From: JALSNL01 sp036479585
GTDB taxonomy: Bacteria; Bacteroidota; Ignavibacteria; Ignavibacteriales; Melioribacteraceae
Reading direction: 5' to 3'
NCBI GenBank assembly: GCA_965224785.1
Contig: OZ245062.1
Location: 744,001-808,000 of the forward strand
DNA: 64,000 nt
Below the pieces are notes generated by a model, which was given only the letters and a program-made list of their open reading frames with translations, had not been told where the DNA came from and made no database searches. Every line of letters begins with the position of its first letter. The stretch's first letter is position 1. The position numbers and the translations under genes were made by a program. Below, one piece after another: positions 53,126 through 61,974 of the stretch.

Positions 53126-54106
53126 TTAGTTACCTCTAAGTAATAATTTTGCGGTTTTAAGTTTTATTAGTTCATTGTTTTCATTCATTATATTTTTCTC
53201 TAAAAGTTGAAGTAAACTACTATCTGGCGATTGATTTTTAAGACTTATTTTTGATAAGGTATTTATTGCCTCAATTCTGTTAGAAGCATTTTCATCGTTA
53301 CTAAGTGTAAACAAAAGTGCATCCCTAATCTCTTCTTCATAGAAAAATTTACTGAGTGCAATAAGTGATTTTTTTCTTACTACCGGATTATTGTCATTCT
53401 TAAGTGAATAAATAAGTGCTTGTTTAATTTGTGGATCTGGATTGAAAATACTTTTTGCACGATGAGCGATCATTGAAACAGTTTTAATTCTAAAACCGGG
53501 ATTTTTTGTTTCTACCAAAGCATTAGCAAGTAACCTTTGCACTATTGAATCTGATAAATTTCCCTTGTAAACTATTGGGATATTATTCCCAATTCTAAAT
53601 TCAAAAATTCCATCATCCGATTGAGTTTCAGGAAAACTTATGTGAGAAATATTTACGTCTCCGCTTGCAAGTTTTTTAAGATCTATAACTTTATCAAGAT
53701 CAACAATATTTTTTGAAAGAATTTTTGGAGGTTTGTTTGAAGTGCCAAAAAATAAGTAACCAGCAAAAACTCCTCCCATCAAAAGGGCTATACTGCCAAA
53801 AGCAAATTTATAATTAGTGGTAAATAATTCTATGAAAAAATTCTTAAAACTATCTACTAAAGTAGGAGTGCCTTCTATTGTTCTTTTAGTGTTAAATAAT
53901 TTTGTTCTAGCAAGTGTTAAATCTTCTTCACCTGGTTCTGGTGGTTTCTCATTAACAATAAGTGTATGAAGTTTATTTAGTCTTAGATATTCTTTATTAC
54001 ATTCAGAACATTCGAGAAGATGATTTTCTAAATCAACTTTTTCATTCTCTGATAATTCATCTAGAAAATTTAACTGTAATATTTCTTCATATTTTTTGTG
54101 ATTCAT
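53126..54106 (-). CDS. Anti-sigma factor with zinc-finger and HEAT-like repeats
   Basis: 326 aa. The N-terminal zf-HC2/ASD domain (residues 1-~45) has the H-x3-C-x2-C motif in HLLECSECNKEYLRL. One transmembrane helix follows at ~105-120 (FAFGSIALLMGGVFAGYLFF). The periplasmic part (from ~190) holds HEAT-like helical repeats (DPQIKQALIYSLKNDNNPVVRKKSLIALSKF, DALLFTLSNDENASNRIEAINTLSKI). It likely sequesters the upstream ECF sigma factor and senses an envelope signal. Adjacent genes are 1-21 bp apart. Confidence 0.88.
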   Translation of the reverse strand: MNHKKYEEILQLNFLDELSENEKVDLENHLLECSECNKEYLRLNKLHTLIVNEKPPEPGEEDLTLARTKLFNTKRTIEGTPTLVDSFKNFFIELFTTNYKFAFGSIALLMGGVFAGYLFFGTSNKPPKILSKNIVDLDKVIDLKKLASGDVNISHISFPETQSDDGIFEFRIGNNIPIVYKGNLSDSIVQRLLANALVETKNPGFRIKTVSMIAHRAKSIFNPDPQIKQALIYSLKNDNNPVVRKKSLIALSKFFYEEEIRDALLFTLSNDENASNRIEAINTLSKISLKNQSPDSSLLQLLEKNIMNENNELIKLKTAKLLLRGN

Positions 54107-54127
54107 TTTATTGCCTTGTTGTTCAAC

Positions 54128-54703
54128 TTATTTTTCTAAAATTGGTTTTAGTTTACTTCTCATTTTTTTTGTTGCATCAAATAAATATCTTTTAATAGTT
54201 CCATCAGTACAATTCATCATCTCTGCAATTTCTTTTATTTTGTATCCGTCATAATGTTTTAAAGTGAATGCCATTTTTTGTTGTTTTGGTAAATTATCTA
54301 ACTCAACATTTATTAGTTTAGAAATATCATTATCAATTGTACTTTGGTCAGTTTTTATTCCACTATCAACATTTGAAATAAACGAAATATTATTATCATT
54401 TTTTTCATCATAACTATTTTGTGAATCAAAAGAATAATTTTTGTTTTTCCTTTTTTGCGAGATACAAACATTAGTTGTAATTCTATAAATCCAAGTTGAG
54501 AACTCGCACTTAAACTGGAAATTCTTTAATCCCTTATGAACACGTAAAAACACATCCTGATATATATCTTGAGCATCATCACTATTATTCCTAAAGGAGT
54601 TAGCTACAAATAGAACCACTCGGTCGTATTTTACAACTAACTCTTCAAAAGCTTGGTGATCGCCTTTTTGAGCTCTAATTATTAAGTGTTTATCTTCGTG
54701 CAT
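54128..54703 (-). CDS. ECF-type RNA polymerase sigma factor
   Basis: 191 aa. Sigma region 2 (FEELVVKYDRVVLFVANSFRNNSDDAQDIYQDVFLRVHKGL) and region 4 (LPKQQKMAFTLKHYDGYKIKEIAEMMNCTDGTIKRYLFDATKKM) are joined by a polar Asn/Asp/Ser-rich linker. It heads an operon with an anti-sigma and a solenoid protein, the usual layout for a surface-signalling sigma factor. The target promoters are unknown. Confidence 0.93.
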   Translation of the reverse strand: MHEDKHLIIRAQKGDHQAFEELVVKYDRVVLFVANSFRNNSDDAQDIYQDVFLRVHKGLKNFQFKCEFSTWIYRITTNVCISQKRKNKNYSFDSQNSYDEKNDNNISFISNVDSGIKTDQSTIDNDISKLINVELDNLPKQQKMAFTLKHYDGYKIKEIAEMMNCTDGTIKRYLFDATKKMRSKLKPILEK

Positions 54704-55014
54704 TTAGTTTTTATTCGTTTAGTTAATTAGACTACACTTTTAAAAAAAGGTTGTGCATAGCTTTATCTTTATATTATTTAGAATATAGAACTACAAAAGA
54801 AATTTAATTTAACGATAGTATGTCTATAAATCTTTTAAACTTTATATTTGTTAAATAAACATTAAATAAAAAATATTTGAATTTAAATTGATTGAAATAT
54901 TTATACAAGAAAAGCTAAATTTTATTTATTATTTCATTGATGTTTTTTAATAGCTTTTATATGTTTAATTGTTATTAATTAAATGTTACTTTATCCAATA
55001 AAGAGAAATTAACA
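54704..55014. other. Divergent promoter region between the sigma operon and korA
   Basis: 311 bp, very AT-rich. I see no gene, RNA or strong repeat. Confidence 0.6.
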
Positions 55015-56868
55015 ATGGGAAATGGAAATGGAAAACAAGTCCAGAGTATAAGTGATGTTACAGTTATGTTTGCTGGTGACTCTGGCGATGGAATGCAACT
55101 TACAGGTACACAGTTTAGTGATACTACTGCATTCATCGGAAATGACTTAAATACGCTCCCGGATTATCCGGCAGAAATTAGAGCTCCGCTAGGAACTATT
55201 TATGGAGTTAGTGGTTTTCAGCTAAGTTTTAGTTCAAACAATATTCACACTCCGGGTGATAGCCCAGATGTACTGGTAGCAATGAACCCAGCTGCATTAA
55301 AAAAATATTTACCAACTATTAAAAAAGATGCTGCAATAATTGCAAACATAGATTCATTCGATAAAAAAAATCTTAAACTTGCAAATTATACTTCCAATCC
55401 TTTAGAAGATGGTTCTTTAAAAGGTTATACGGTTTATGAAATTCCAATAACTTCCATGACCCAAGAAGCACTTAAAGATTCAGGACTTTCTCCTAAATTA
55501 ATTGTTAGAAGTAAAAACTTTTTTGCTCTTGGTGTAATGTATTGGATGTATGGAAGACCTATGGAGCCAACATTAGATTGGCTTAAGGAAAAATTTATAA
55601 AGAAGCCTGAAATTGTTGAAGCTAATTCTAAAGTTCTTAAAACTGGTTATTATTATGCGGAAACTGCAGAAATATTTTCTAATAGATTTGAAATTAAACC
55701 AGCAAAATTACCAAAAGGAATTTACAGAAGTATAGCTGGTAATGAAGCTACCGCAATGGGATTTGTTGCAGCTTCAGTTATAAGTGGTCATCAACTATTT
55801 TTAGGTTCATATCCTATCACACCAGCTTCCGACATACTACATTATTTAAGTAAATACAAAAATTTCGGAGTTAAAACATTCCAGGCAGAAGATGAAATTG
55901 CTGGAATTACCTCTGCGATAGGAGCAGCTTTCGGAGGTTCGTTAGCAATTACAACAACAAGTGGTCCTGGTTTAGCTCTTAAAACAGAAGCTGCTGGTTT
56001 AGCTGTAATGACAGAGTTACCTTTGGTTATTGTTAATGTTCAAAGAGGTGGGCCAAGTACAGGTTTACCCACAAAAACTGAGCAAGCGGATTTATTACAA
56101 GCTATGTATGGAAGAAGTGGTGAATCACCTTTAGTTGTTATAGCAGCTTCAACACCTTCTGACTGTTTTTATATGGCAATTGAAGCTTCAAGAATTGCAA
56201 TGAAATTTATGATACCGGTAATTCTTTTAACAGATGGGTACATTGCTAACGGTACTGAACCTTGGAGAATTCCACATGAAAACGAACTACCTAAATTCAA
56301 TCATGAATTAGAAACTAATCCGGAAGGTTTTCAATCATTTTCAAGAGATGAAAATTTAGCACGTCCTTGGGCAGTTCCAGGAACTCCTGGGCTTGAACAT
56401 AGAATTGGTGGATTGGAAAAAGAAAATATAACTGGTAATATTAGTTACAATCCGGATAACCATCATTTAATGAGTGAGTTGAGAGAAGAAAAAATTCATA
56501 AAGTAAGTCTTGATATTCCAAAACTTGAAATTGATGGTAAAGACACTGGCAAACTTTTAGTTGTTGGCTGGGGAGGAACAGAAGGAACTCTTAAAGAAGC
56601 AACAAAAAGGGCTAGAAAAAATGGAACAGATGTTTCAAGAATTCATTTGAAATACATAAATCCTTTCCCATCAAACTTAGAGGAAATTCTTTCTAATTTT
56701 GATAATATTTTAATTCCGGAAATTAACCTTGGACAGTTATCAAAAATAATTAGAAGTACTTACAATATAAAAACTTTGCAATATAATAAAATGAGAGGTT
56801 TACCTTTCAAAATTCAGGATATACAAGATAAAATAGAAGAAATTCTTGGAGGAAAAAATGACAAATAA
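55015..56868 (+). CDS. korA: 2-oxoacid:ferredoxin oxidoreductase subunit alpha (2-oxoglutarate type)
   Basis: 617 aa. The N-terminal gamma-like domain (VTVMFAGDSGDGMQLTGTQFSDTTA) is fused to the pyrimidine-binding alpha domain (SYPITPASDILHYLSKY, FQAEDEIAGITSAIGAAFGG, TTTSGPGLALKTEAAGLAVMTELPLVIVNVQRGGPSTGLPTKTEQADLLQAMYGR). The C-terminal domain ends with the INPFPSNLEEIL motif. With KorB it interconverts a 2-oxoacid and an acyl-CoA with ferredoxin, probably 2-oxoglutarate/succinyl-CoA in a (reductive) TCA cycle. The substrate is inferred from the GDGMQ-type gamma fusion. Confidence 0.93.
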   Translation: MGNGNGKQVQSISDVTVMFAGDSGDGMQLTGTQFSDTTAFIGNDLNTLPDYPAEIRAPLGTIYGVSGFQLSFSSNNIHTPGDSPDVLVAMNPAALKKYLPTIKKDAAIIANIDSFDKKNLKLANYTSNPLEDGSLKGYTVYEIPITSMTQEALKDSGLSPKLIVRSKNFFALGVMYWMYGRPMEPTLDWLKEKFIKKPEIVEANSKVLKTGYYYAETAEIFSNRFEIKPAKLPKGIYRSIAGNEATAMGFVAASVISGHQLFLGSYPITPASDILHYLSKYKNFGVKTFQAEDEIAGITSAIGAAFGGSLAITTTSGPGLALKTEAAGLAVMTELPLVIVNVQRGGPSTGLPTKTEQADLLQAMYGRSGESPLVVIAASTPSDCFYMAIEASRIAMKFMIPVILLTDGYIANGTEPWRIPHENELPKFNHELETNPEGFQSFSRDENLARPWAVPGTPGLEHRIGGLEKENITGNISYNPDNHHLMSELREEKIHKVSLDIPKLEIDGKDTGKLLVVGWGGTEGTLKEATKRARKNGTDVSRIHLKYINPFPSNLEEILSNFDNILIPEINLGQLSKIIRSTYNIKTLQYNKMRGLPFKIQDIQDKIEEILGGKNDK

Positions 56869-57898
56869 AATAGATGTTGAAGAAGCAAAATTATCCTCTA
56901 AAGATTTTAAATCTGATCAGGATGTAAGATGGTGTCCTGGTTGTGGCGACTATTCTATACTGGCACAAATTCAAAAAGTATTTCCAACTCTTGGAATTAA
57001 GAAAGAAGATTTTGTTTGGGTTTCCGGTATTGGTTGCTCAAGTCGTTTCCCTTATTATATGGATACTTATGGTTTTCATTCTATTCATGGTAGAGCTCCA
57101 GCAATTGCAACAGGACTTAAAATTGCTCACCCGGAACTTTCTGTTTGGATTGCTACTGGTGATGGTGATTTATTAAGTATTGGAGGAAACCACTTTATAC
57201 ATGCTTGTAGAAAAAATGTTGATCTAAATATGGTTCTCTTTAACAATGAAATTTATGGATTAACAAAAGGTCAATATTCTCCTACTTCTGAAAAAGGTAA
57301 GGTAACAAAAAGTTCTCCTTATGGTTCAATTGATTATCCATTCAATCCGGCATCACTTGCGCTTGGAGCAAATGCTACTTTTGTTGCTCGTACTATGGAT
57401 AGAGATCCTAAACATTTGCAGTTTATTATAAAGAGAGCTGCAGAACATAATGGCTTTTCTTTTGTAGAGGTTTATCAAAATTGTAATATTTTTAACGATG
57501 GAACATTTTTTAGTTTAACCGATAAAGAAACAAAACCGGAAACAGCAATATTTCTTGAACAAGATAAACCAATGATTTTTGGTAAAGATAATGATAAAGG
57601 AATTGTACTAAACGGATTTGAGCCTACTGTTGTTAGCTTAACTGATGGTAAGCATACAGAAAAAGATTTAATAGTTCATGACGAATATGACAAAAGTCCA
57701 GTAAGAGCATTTATTCTTTCTCACATGACTGACGATCCTGATCTTCCAACTCCATTTGGAATTTTTAGACAAATAGAAAAACCATCTTATAACGATGCAA
57801 TGGAAGAACAAATGTCTAAAGTTACTGAGGCAAGGGGTAAAGGCGATTTAGAGACTTTACTATTTAGTGCTAATACTTGGGAAGTAACAGATAACTAA
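56858..57898 (+). CDS. korB: 2-oxoacid:ferredoxin oxidoreductase subunit beta
   Basis: 346 aa from the ATG at 56858, preceded by GGAGG; the in-frame TTG at 56846 is rejected. It binds thiamine diphosphate (TGDGDLLSIGGNHFIHACRKNVDLNMVLFNNEIYGLTKGQ) and one [4Fe-4S] cluster (RWCPGCGDYSIL, SGIGCSSRFPYYM). The start overlaps the korA stop by 11 bp, so synthesis is coupled. A clear terminator follows. Confidence 0.95.
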   Translation: MTNKIDVEEAKLSSKDFKSDQDVRWCPGCGDYSILAQIQKVFPTLGIKKEDFVWVSGIGCSSRFPYYMDTYGFHSIHGRAPAIATGLKIAHPELSVWIATGDGDLLSIGGNHFIHACRKNVDLNMVLFNNEIYGLTKGQYSPTSEKGKVTKSSPYGSIDYPFNPASLALGANATFVARTMDRDPKHLQFIIKRAAEHNGFSFVEVYQNCNIFNDGTFFSLTDKETKPETAIFLEQDKPMIFGKDNDKGIVLNGFEPTVVSLTDGKHTEKDLIVHDEYDKSPVRAFILSHMTDDPDLPTPFGIFRQIEKPSYNDAMEEQMSKVTEARGKGDLETLLFSANTWEVTDN

Positions 57899-57925
57899 AA
57901 CTATTCTTGTAGTTTAATCTTTTAT

Positions 57926-57957
57926 AATATGCCGGACAATGTTCCGGCATATTTGTT
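57926..57957 (+). terminator. Rho-independent terminator of korAB
   Basis: AATATGCCGGA-CAATGT-TCCGGCATATT hairpin followed by TGTTTT. Confidence 0.9.
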
Positions 57958-58092
57958 TTAAGAAATGTCAAAACGTAAAATCATTTCTCGAAGTTTTTCA
58001 TTTCGAAATGAACTTGTTTTTAGCGATTGAGGAATCTCTTAACTATTTATATTCACAATAAAATAATTTAATTTACAACAACAACTTAACAT

Positions 58093-59073
58093 ATGCTAAA
58101 CTATTCTAAACTTTTCAAATTACTAAATACACACTCTAAATTTATAATAACTTGTCACGTAAACCCAGATGGAGATGCAATTGGTTCTGAGATTGCAATT
58201 GCCGGAATACTAAAACAACTTAAAAAGGAATTTATAATTCTAAACACAAGTAGTACTCCATACAACTTAGAGTTTTTATATAAAAAGAATTTAGTCCAAA
58301 AGTTTGATGAAAAGAAACACACAAAATATTTTGAAAATTTTGACGCAGCAATTTTTCTTGATCTAAATGATTTACGAAGAACAGCTAAAATGGAAAAATA
58401 TTTTAGAGAATTTAAGGGAACAAAAATTTGTATTGATCACCATTTAGAACCTGAAGATTTTACAAAACATAGATTTATAGATAGACATAAATCTTCCACC
58501 GGAGAAATTGTTTTAGATTTTATAAACTCTCAATCCAAAATAAAACTAAATAAAGATATTGCTCAATCTCTATACGCTGCAATATTAACAGATACTGGTT
58601 CTTTCAGATTTCCTAAAACCACTCCAGAGCTTCACAGAAAAGTTGCAGTTCTTTTAGAGCATAATGTAAAACCATTTGATGTTTACGATAAAATATATGG
58701 ACAAGATAGAATTAGCAGAAATAAATTGTTGGGGAATGCACTTTCATCATTGGAGTTGAGCGAATCTGGAAAAATTTCTTATATGGTGATTAACCAAAAG
58801 CATCTTAAACAAACTAATGCGGATGAATCAGATGTGAATGGATTTATAAACTTTGGTCTCTCAATTGCCGGAGTTAAAGTAGCTCTTTTATTTTTTGAAT
58901 TAAAAGATGGAATTAAAATAAGTTTCCGCTCAAAAGGAAATATTCCAGTAAATAAAGTTGCAAAACAATTTGGTGGCGGTGGACATAAAAATGCTTCTGG
59001 ACTAAGAATGTTTGATACTAAATTATCTGATGTACTTTCTAAAGTAATAGATGCTACTGAGAAAATACTGTAA
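58093..59073 (+). CDS. DHH-family phosphoesterase (NrnA/oligoribonuclease-pAp phosphatase type)
   Basis: 326 aa. DHH domain motifs: ITCHVNPDGDAIGSEIAIAGIL, the metal-binding Asp in FLDLND and the DHH in KICIDHHLEPEDF. SLYAAILTDTGSFRF carries a further Asp. The C-terminal DHHA1 domain has SFRSKGNIPVNKVAKQFGGGGHKNASGLRM. NrnA-type enzymes degrade short RNA oligonucleotides and 3'-phosphoadenosine 5'-phosphate. Single gene. Confidence 0.92.
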   Translation: MLNYSKLFKLLNTHSKFIITCHVNPDGDAIGSEIAIAGILKQLKKEFIILNTSSTPYNLEFLYKKNLVQKFDEKKHTKYFENFDAAIFLDLNDLRRTAKMEKYFREFKGTKICIDHHLEPEDFTKHRFIDRHKSSTGEIVLDFINSQSKIKLNKDIAQSLYAAILTDTGSFRFPKTTPELHRKVAVLLEHNVKPFDVYDKIYGQDRISRNKLLGNALSSLELSESGKISYMVINQKHLKQTNADESDVNGFINFGLSIAGVKVALLFFELKDGIKISFRSKGNIPVNKVAKQFGGGGHKNASGLRMFDTKLSDVLSKVIDATEKIL

Positions 59074-59171
59074 AATTACAGTTTGTAAATCTTATAAATG
59101 TTTTTCTTATTTTAGAAAAATTACCTTTTAGATGTTTCATTCTACTTACCGAAAAAAAACAATAAATTATA

Positions 59172-59241
59172 TAGCTCAAAATTACTAAAAATAAAGCTCA
59201 TTTATTTGTAGTTTTGAGCTACATTTACTATTTTAATGAGC
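59172..59241. promoter_or_regulatory. Four-half-site operator array upstream of the Fic gene
   Basis: Half-sites GCTCA at 59174 and 59196, and TGAGC at 59216 and 59237, lie 20-22 bp apart. The outer pairs form TAGCTCAAAA/TTTTGAGCTA (59172-59181, 59212-59221) and GCTCATT/AATGAGC (59196-59202, 59235-59241). All are within 90 bp of the Fic start. Confidence 0.7.
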
Positions 59242-59257
59242 CACAAAAACAAAACCT

Positions 59258-60298
59258 ATGTTAAACAATAAAACCAAAGAAATATTAGATTTTATTAAAC
59301 ACCATCCTTTCAATTCATCAAAGGTCATTGCAGAAGGATTATCTTCTGACCAAAGTTACTCAACTGTTAAAAGAATCTTAACAAAATTAGTCTCAGATAA
59401 TTTAATAACTACAGAAGGAAAGGGAAAAGGAACAAAATATATTATATCATCTTCGTATGAATTATTTTATCCAATTGATGTTGATTTATATTATCGAAAA
59501 GAAATAGACGATCGTCAAATAAAAGAGACCTTTAATTTTTCATTGATCTCAGATGTTTTAAGTAAAGTAAATTTGTTTACAGAAGATGAACTAAAACATC
59601 TAAATAAACTTCAAAAAAATTATGAAAACAATATATCTCAATTAACGGAGTTTGAATATCAAAAAGAATTAGAAAGGTTAGCTATTGATTTAAGTTGGAA
59701 GTCATCCCAAATAGAAGGCAACACATATTCTCTTTTAGAAACAGAGCGATTGTTAAACGAAAAAGAAACTGCGTCCGGTAAATCAAAAGATGAAGCCACA
59801 ATGTTATTAAACCATAAAGATGCGATAGATTTTATTATTGAAAATCCCGATTATATTCATCCTTTGACTGTTGCAAAAATAGAAGATATTCATAGTATTT
59901 TGGTTAAAGATTTGGCAATAGATAGGAACATTAGAAAACGAAGAGTGGGAATCTCCGGAACGAATTACAGACCGTTAGATAATGAGTTCCAAATTAAAGA
60001 ATCAGTAATTGATATGTGTGGTTTAGTGAATAGACGGAAAAATATATTCGAGAAAGCTTTCTTAGTATTACTTTTAATTTCATACATCCAACCTTTCTCT
60101 GATGGAAATAAAAGAACAGCTAGAATAATGAGTAATGCAATTTTTCTAAATAATAAATTTTGTCCAATATCATTTAGGACTATTGATTCTATCGAATATA
60201 AGAAAGTTATACTAATATTTTACGAGCAAAATAATATAACTAGTTTGAAGAAAGTATTTATCAGTCAATTTGAATTTGCAGTTAATACATATTTCTAA
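59258..60298 (+). CDS. Fic-domain protein with N-terminal winged HTH; catalytic His replaced by Gln
   Basis: 346 aa. Residues 1-70 are a winged helix-turn-helix (TKEILDFIKHHPFNSSKVIAEGLSSDQSYSTVKRILTKLVSDNLITTEGKG). An inhibitory-type helix SSQIEGN matches the [S/T]xxxE[G/N] motif of class II Fic proteins. The Fic core loop reads IQPFSDGNKRTARI instead of HPFxDGN(G/K)R, so the catalytic His is Gln. AMP transfer may be lost or altered. The HTH and the upstream operator array suggest autoregulation. Confidence 0.88.
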   Translation: MLNNKTKEILDFIKHHPFNSSKVIAEGLSSDQSYSTVKRILTKLVSDNLITTEGKGKGTKYIISSSYELFYPIDVDLYYRKEIDDRQIKETFNFSLISDVLSKVNLFTEDELKHLNKLQKNYENNISQLTEFEYQKELERLAIDLSWKSSQIEGNTYSLLETERLLNEKETASGKSKDEATMLLNHKDAIDFIIENPDYIHPLTVAKIEDIHSILVKDLAIDRNIRKRRVGISGTNYRPLDNEFQIKESVIDMCGLVNRRKNIFEKAFLVLLLISYIQPFSDGNKRTARIMSNAIFLNNKFCPISFRTIDSIEYKKVILIFYEQNNITSLKKVFISQFEFAVNTYF

Positions 60299-60362
60299 AA
60301 AGATGAATAACAAACCAATTGAAATTTTCCAGCCAATTTTAACTAAAACTAAAAGGTGAGAA

Positions 60363-61844
60363 ATGATTTTTAATCTAAAGCTAAATGCAGTTAAAGGAAT
60401 TAAAAAATATCAACTTAATTCAACTTTGTTAGTGTTTTGTAAATCTAATACTGAGTTTGAGAGAAAATTAAAAAGTTTAGATCTTAAGATTAGTAAACTT
60501 CAAAAAAGTAAATTTAGGGATGATGAAAATGGTGAAATAAAAATTTGGCAGTCCATATCTCCTGAGTTAATAATTATTAAAAAAGTTGATACATCTAAAA
60601 AAATATCTAATGATTATTTCAGAGATTATTTTGCTGGACTAATTCAATTTATGGAAAGTGTTAATGCTCAAAGCCTATACATAGAAGCACCAAAGCTGAG
60701 TGATTACAAAATTGAAATTAAAGATGAAAAATATTTTCACCAAACTATGGTTGAAGGAATTTATCTAGGTAATTATAATTTCAATAAATTTAAAGCAGAT
60801 AAGAAAAAAGTTAAATCGCTAATTGTTAATTTTATTAGTCCTATTCTTACAAAAATAATTTCAGCAATTGTTACCGGAAGTTTAGTCTCAAAGTCAGTTT
60901 ATTTTTCTCGTGATTTAGTAAATGAACCTGCAAATATTTTAACTCCGCAAGAATTAGCAAACAGAGTGAAGAAAGAATTTAGTAGAACAAAAATTAAAGT
61001 AAAAATATTTGATGAAAAAGAACTTGTCAAAAGAAAAATGAATGCCATCATTAGTGTTGGAAAGGGAAGCCCAAATAAACCAAGACTCATAATTGCAAGT
61101 TATAAATCTACTGGAAAGATTAAGAAAAAAATTGTGTTGGTTGGCAAAGGTGTAACATACGATACTGGTGGCTTATCAATTAAACCAACTTCTGGAATGA
61201 TTGATATGAAAGCTGATATGGCTGGAAGTGCAACTGCGTTTGGAATAATTAAAGCAGCAGCAATGGCAAAGCTTCCAATTGAAATAATGGTGGTAGTTCC
61301 AGCTGTGGAAAATGTTATTGGAGGAAATGCGTACAAACCCGGAGATGTTATTTCAACTGCTTCTGGTAAAACAATTGAAGTTAAAGATACAGACGCAGAA
61401 GGAAGAATAGTTCTTGCAGATGCTTTAGAGTTTGCATCCAAACAAAAGCCAGACCAAATTATAGACTTTGCAACTTTAACTGGAGCAGTAGTTGTAGCTC
61501 TTGGTGAACTTACTGCCGGAATATTTTCTAAGAATGATAAAATGGCTGAAACCCTTTACAATAGTGGGCAGCAGACTTTTGAAAGAGTATGGCGTTTACC
61601 ATTTTGGGATGAGTATAATAAATTGATTGAAAGTAAAATTGCCGATGTTAGTAATTTGGGTCCGCGTTGGGGTGGAGCAATAACTGCTGGTAAATTTTTA
61701 GAACATTTTGTGGATGAAAAAATTCCTTGGACTCATATTGATTTAGCTGGACCAGCAACTAAACACGATACAACAAATTATACAAAAAACTATTGCACTG
61801 GTTTTGGTGTTAGATTAGTTTTTGATTATTTAGAGAAAGTTTAG
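60363..61844 (+). CDS. pepA: Leucyl aminopeptidase (M17 family)
   Basis: 493 aa. A variable N-terminal domain (1-~165) is followed by the catalytic domain. Metal and catalytic residues appear in VGKGVTYDTGGLSIKPTSGMIDMKADMAGSATAFG (Lys and Asp ligands) and KDTDAEGRIVLADALEFA (NTDAEGR-like signature, with Asn replaced by Asp). It removes N-terminal amino acids from peptides, using two metal ions. Single gene, starting 64 bp after the Fic gene. Confidence 0.95.
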   Translation: MIFNLKLNAVKGIKKYQLNSTLLVFCKSNTEFERKLKSLDLKISKLQKSKFRDDENGEIKIWQSISPELIIIKKVDTSKKISNDYFRDYFAGLIQFMESVNAQSLYIEAPKLSDYKIEIKDEKYFHQTMVEGIYLGNYNFNKFKADKKKVKSLIVNFISPILTKIISAIVTGSLVSKSVYFSRDLVNEPANILTPQELANRVKKEFSRTKIKVKIFDEKELVKRKMNAIISVGKGSPNKPRLIIASYKSTGKIKKKIVLVGKGVTYDTGGLSIKPTSGMIDMKADMAGSATAFGIIKAAAMAKLPIEIMVVVPAVENVIGGNAYKPGDVISTASGKTIEVKDTDAEGRIVLADALEFASKQKPDQIIDFATLTGAVVVALGELTAGIFSKNDKMAETLYNSGQQTFERVWRLPFWDEYNKLIESKIADVSNLGPRWGGAITAGKFLEHFVDEKIPWTHIDLAGPATKHDTTNYTKNYCTGFGVRLVFDYLEKV

Positions 61845-61896
61845 GAAAAACCAATTAATTCAATTTAGTCCAATCTTTTTTTTGAAAAAAGTAATG

Positions 61897-61950
61897 CCAC
61901 GAATGCACTAATTTCATACAAATAGAAAATTGTAATTCGTGTATTCGTGG
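61897..61950. repeat. Inverted repeat, CACGAATNCAC type (family I)
   Basis: CCACGAATGCACTAATT (61897-61913) and AATTCGTGTATTCGTGG (61934-61950) pair at 15 of 17 positions. It lies between two convergent genes and is the kind of repeat seen widely in bacterial genomes. Confidence 0.8.
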
Positions 61951-61974
61951 TAAGTATTATTAAATAATATATTT

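Noticed and set aside
52223..53143. Plus-strand open frames over the solenoid gene
   Set aside because: Shadows of the Gly-Gly-Asn/His repeats; the minus-strand gene has a signal peptide and operon context.
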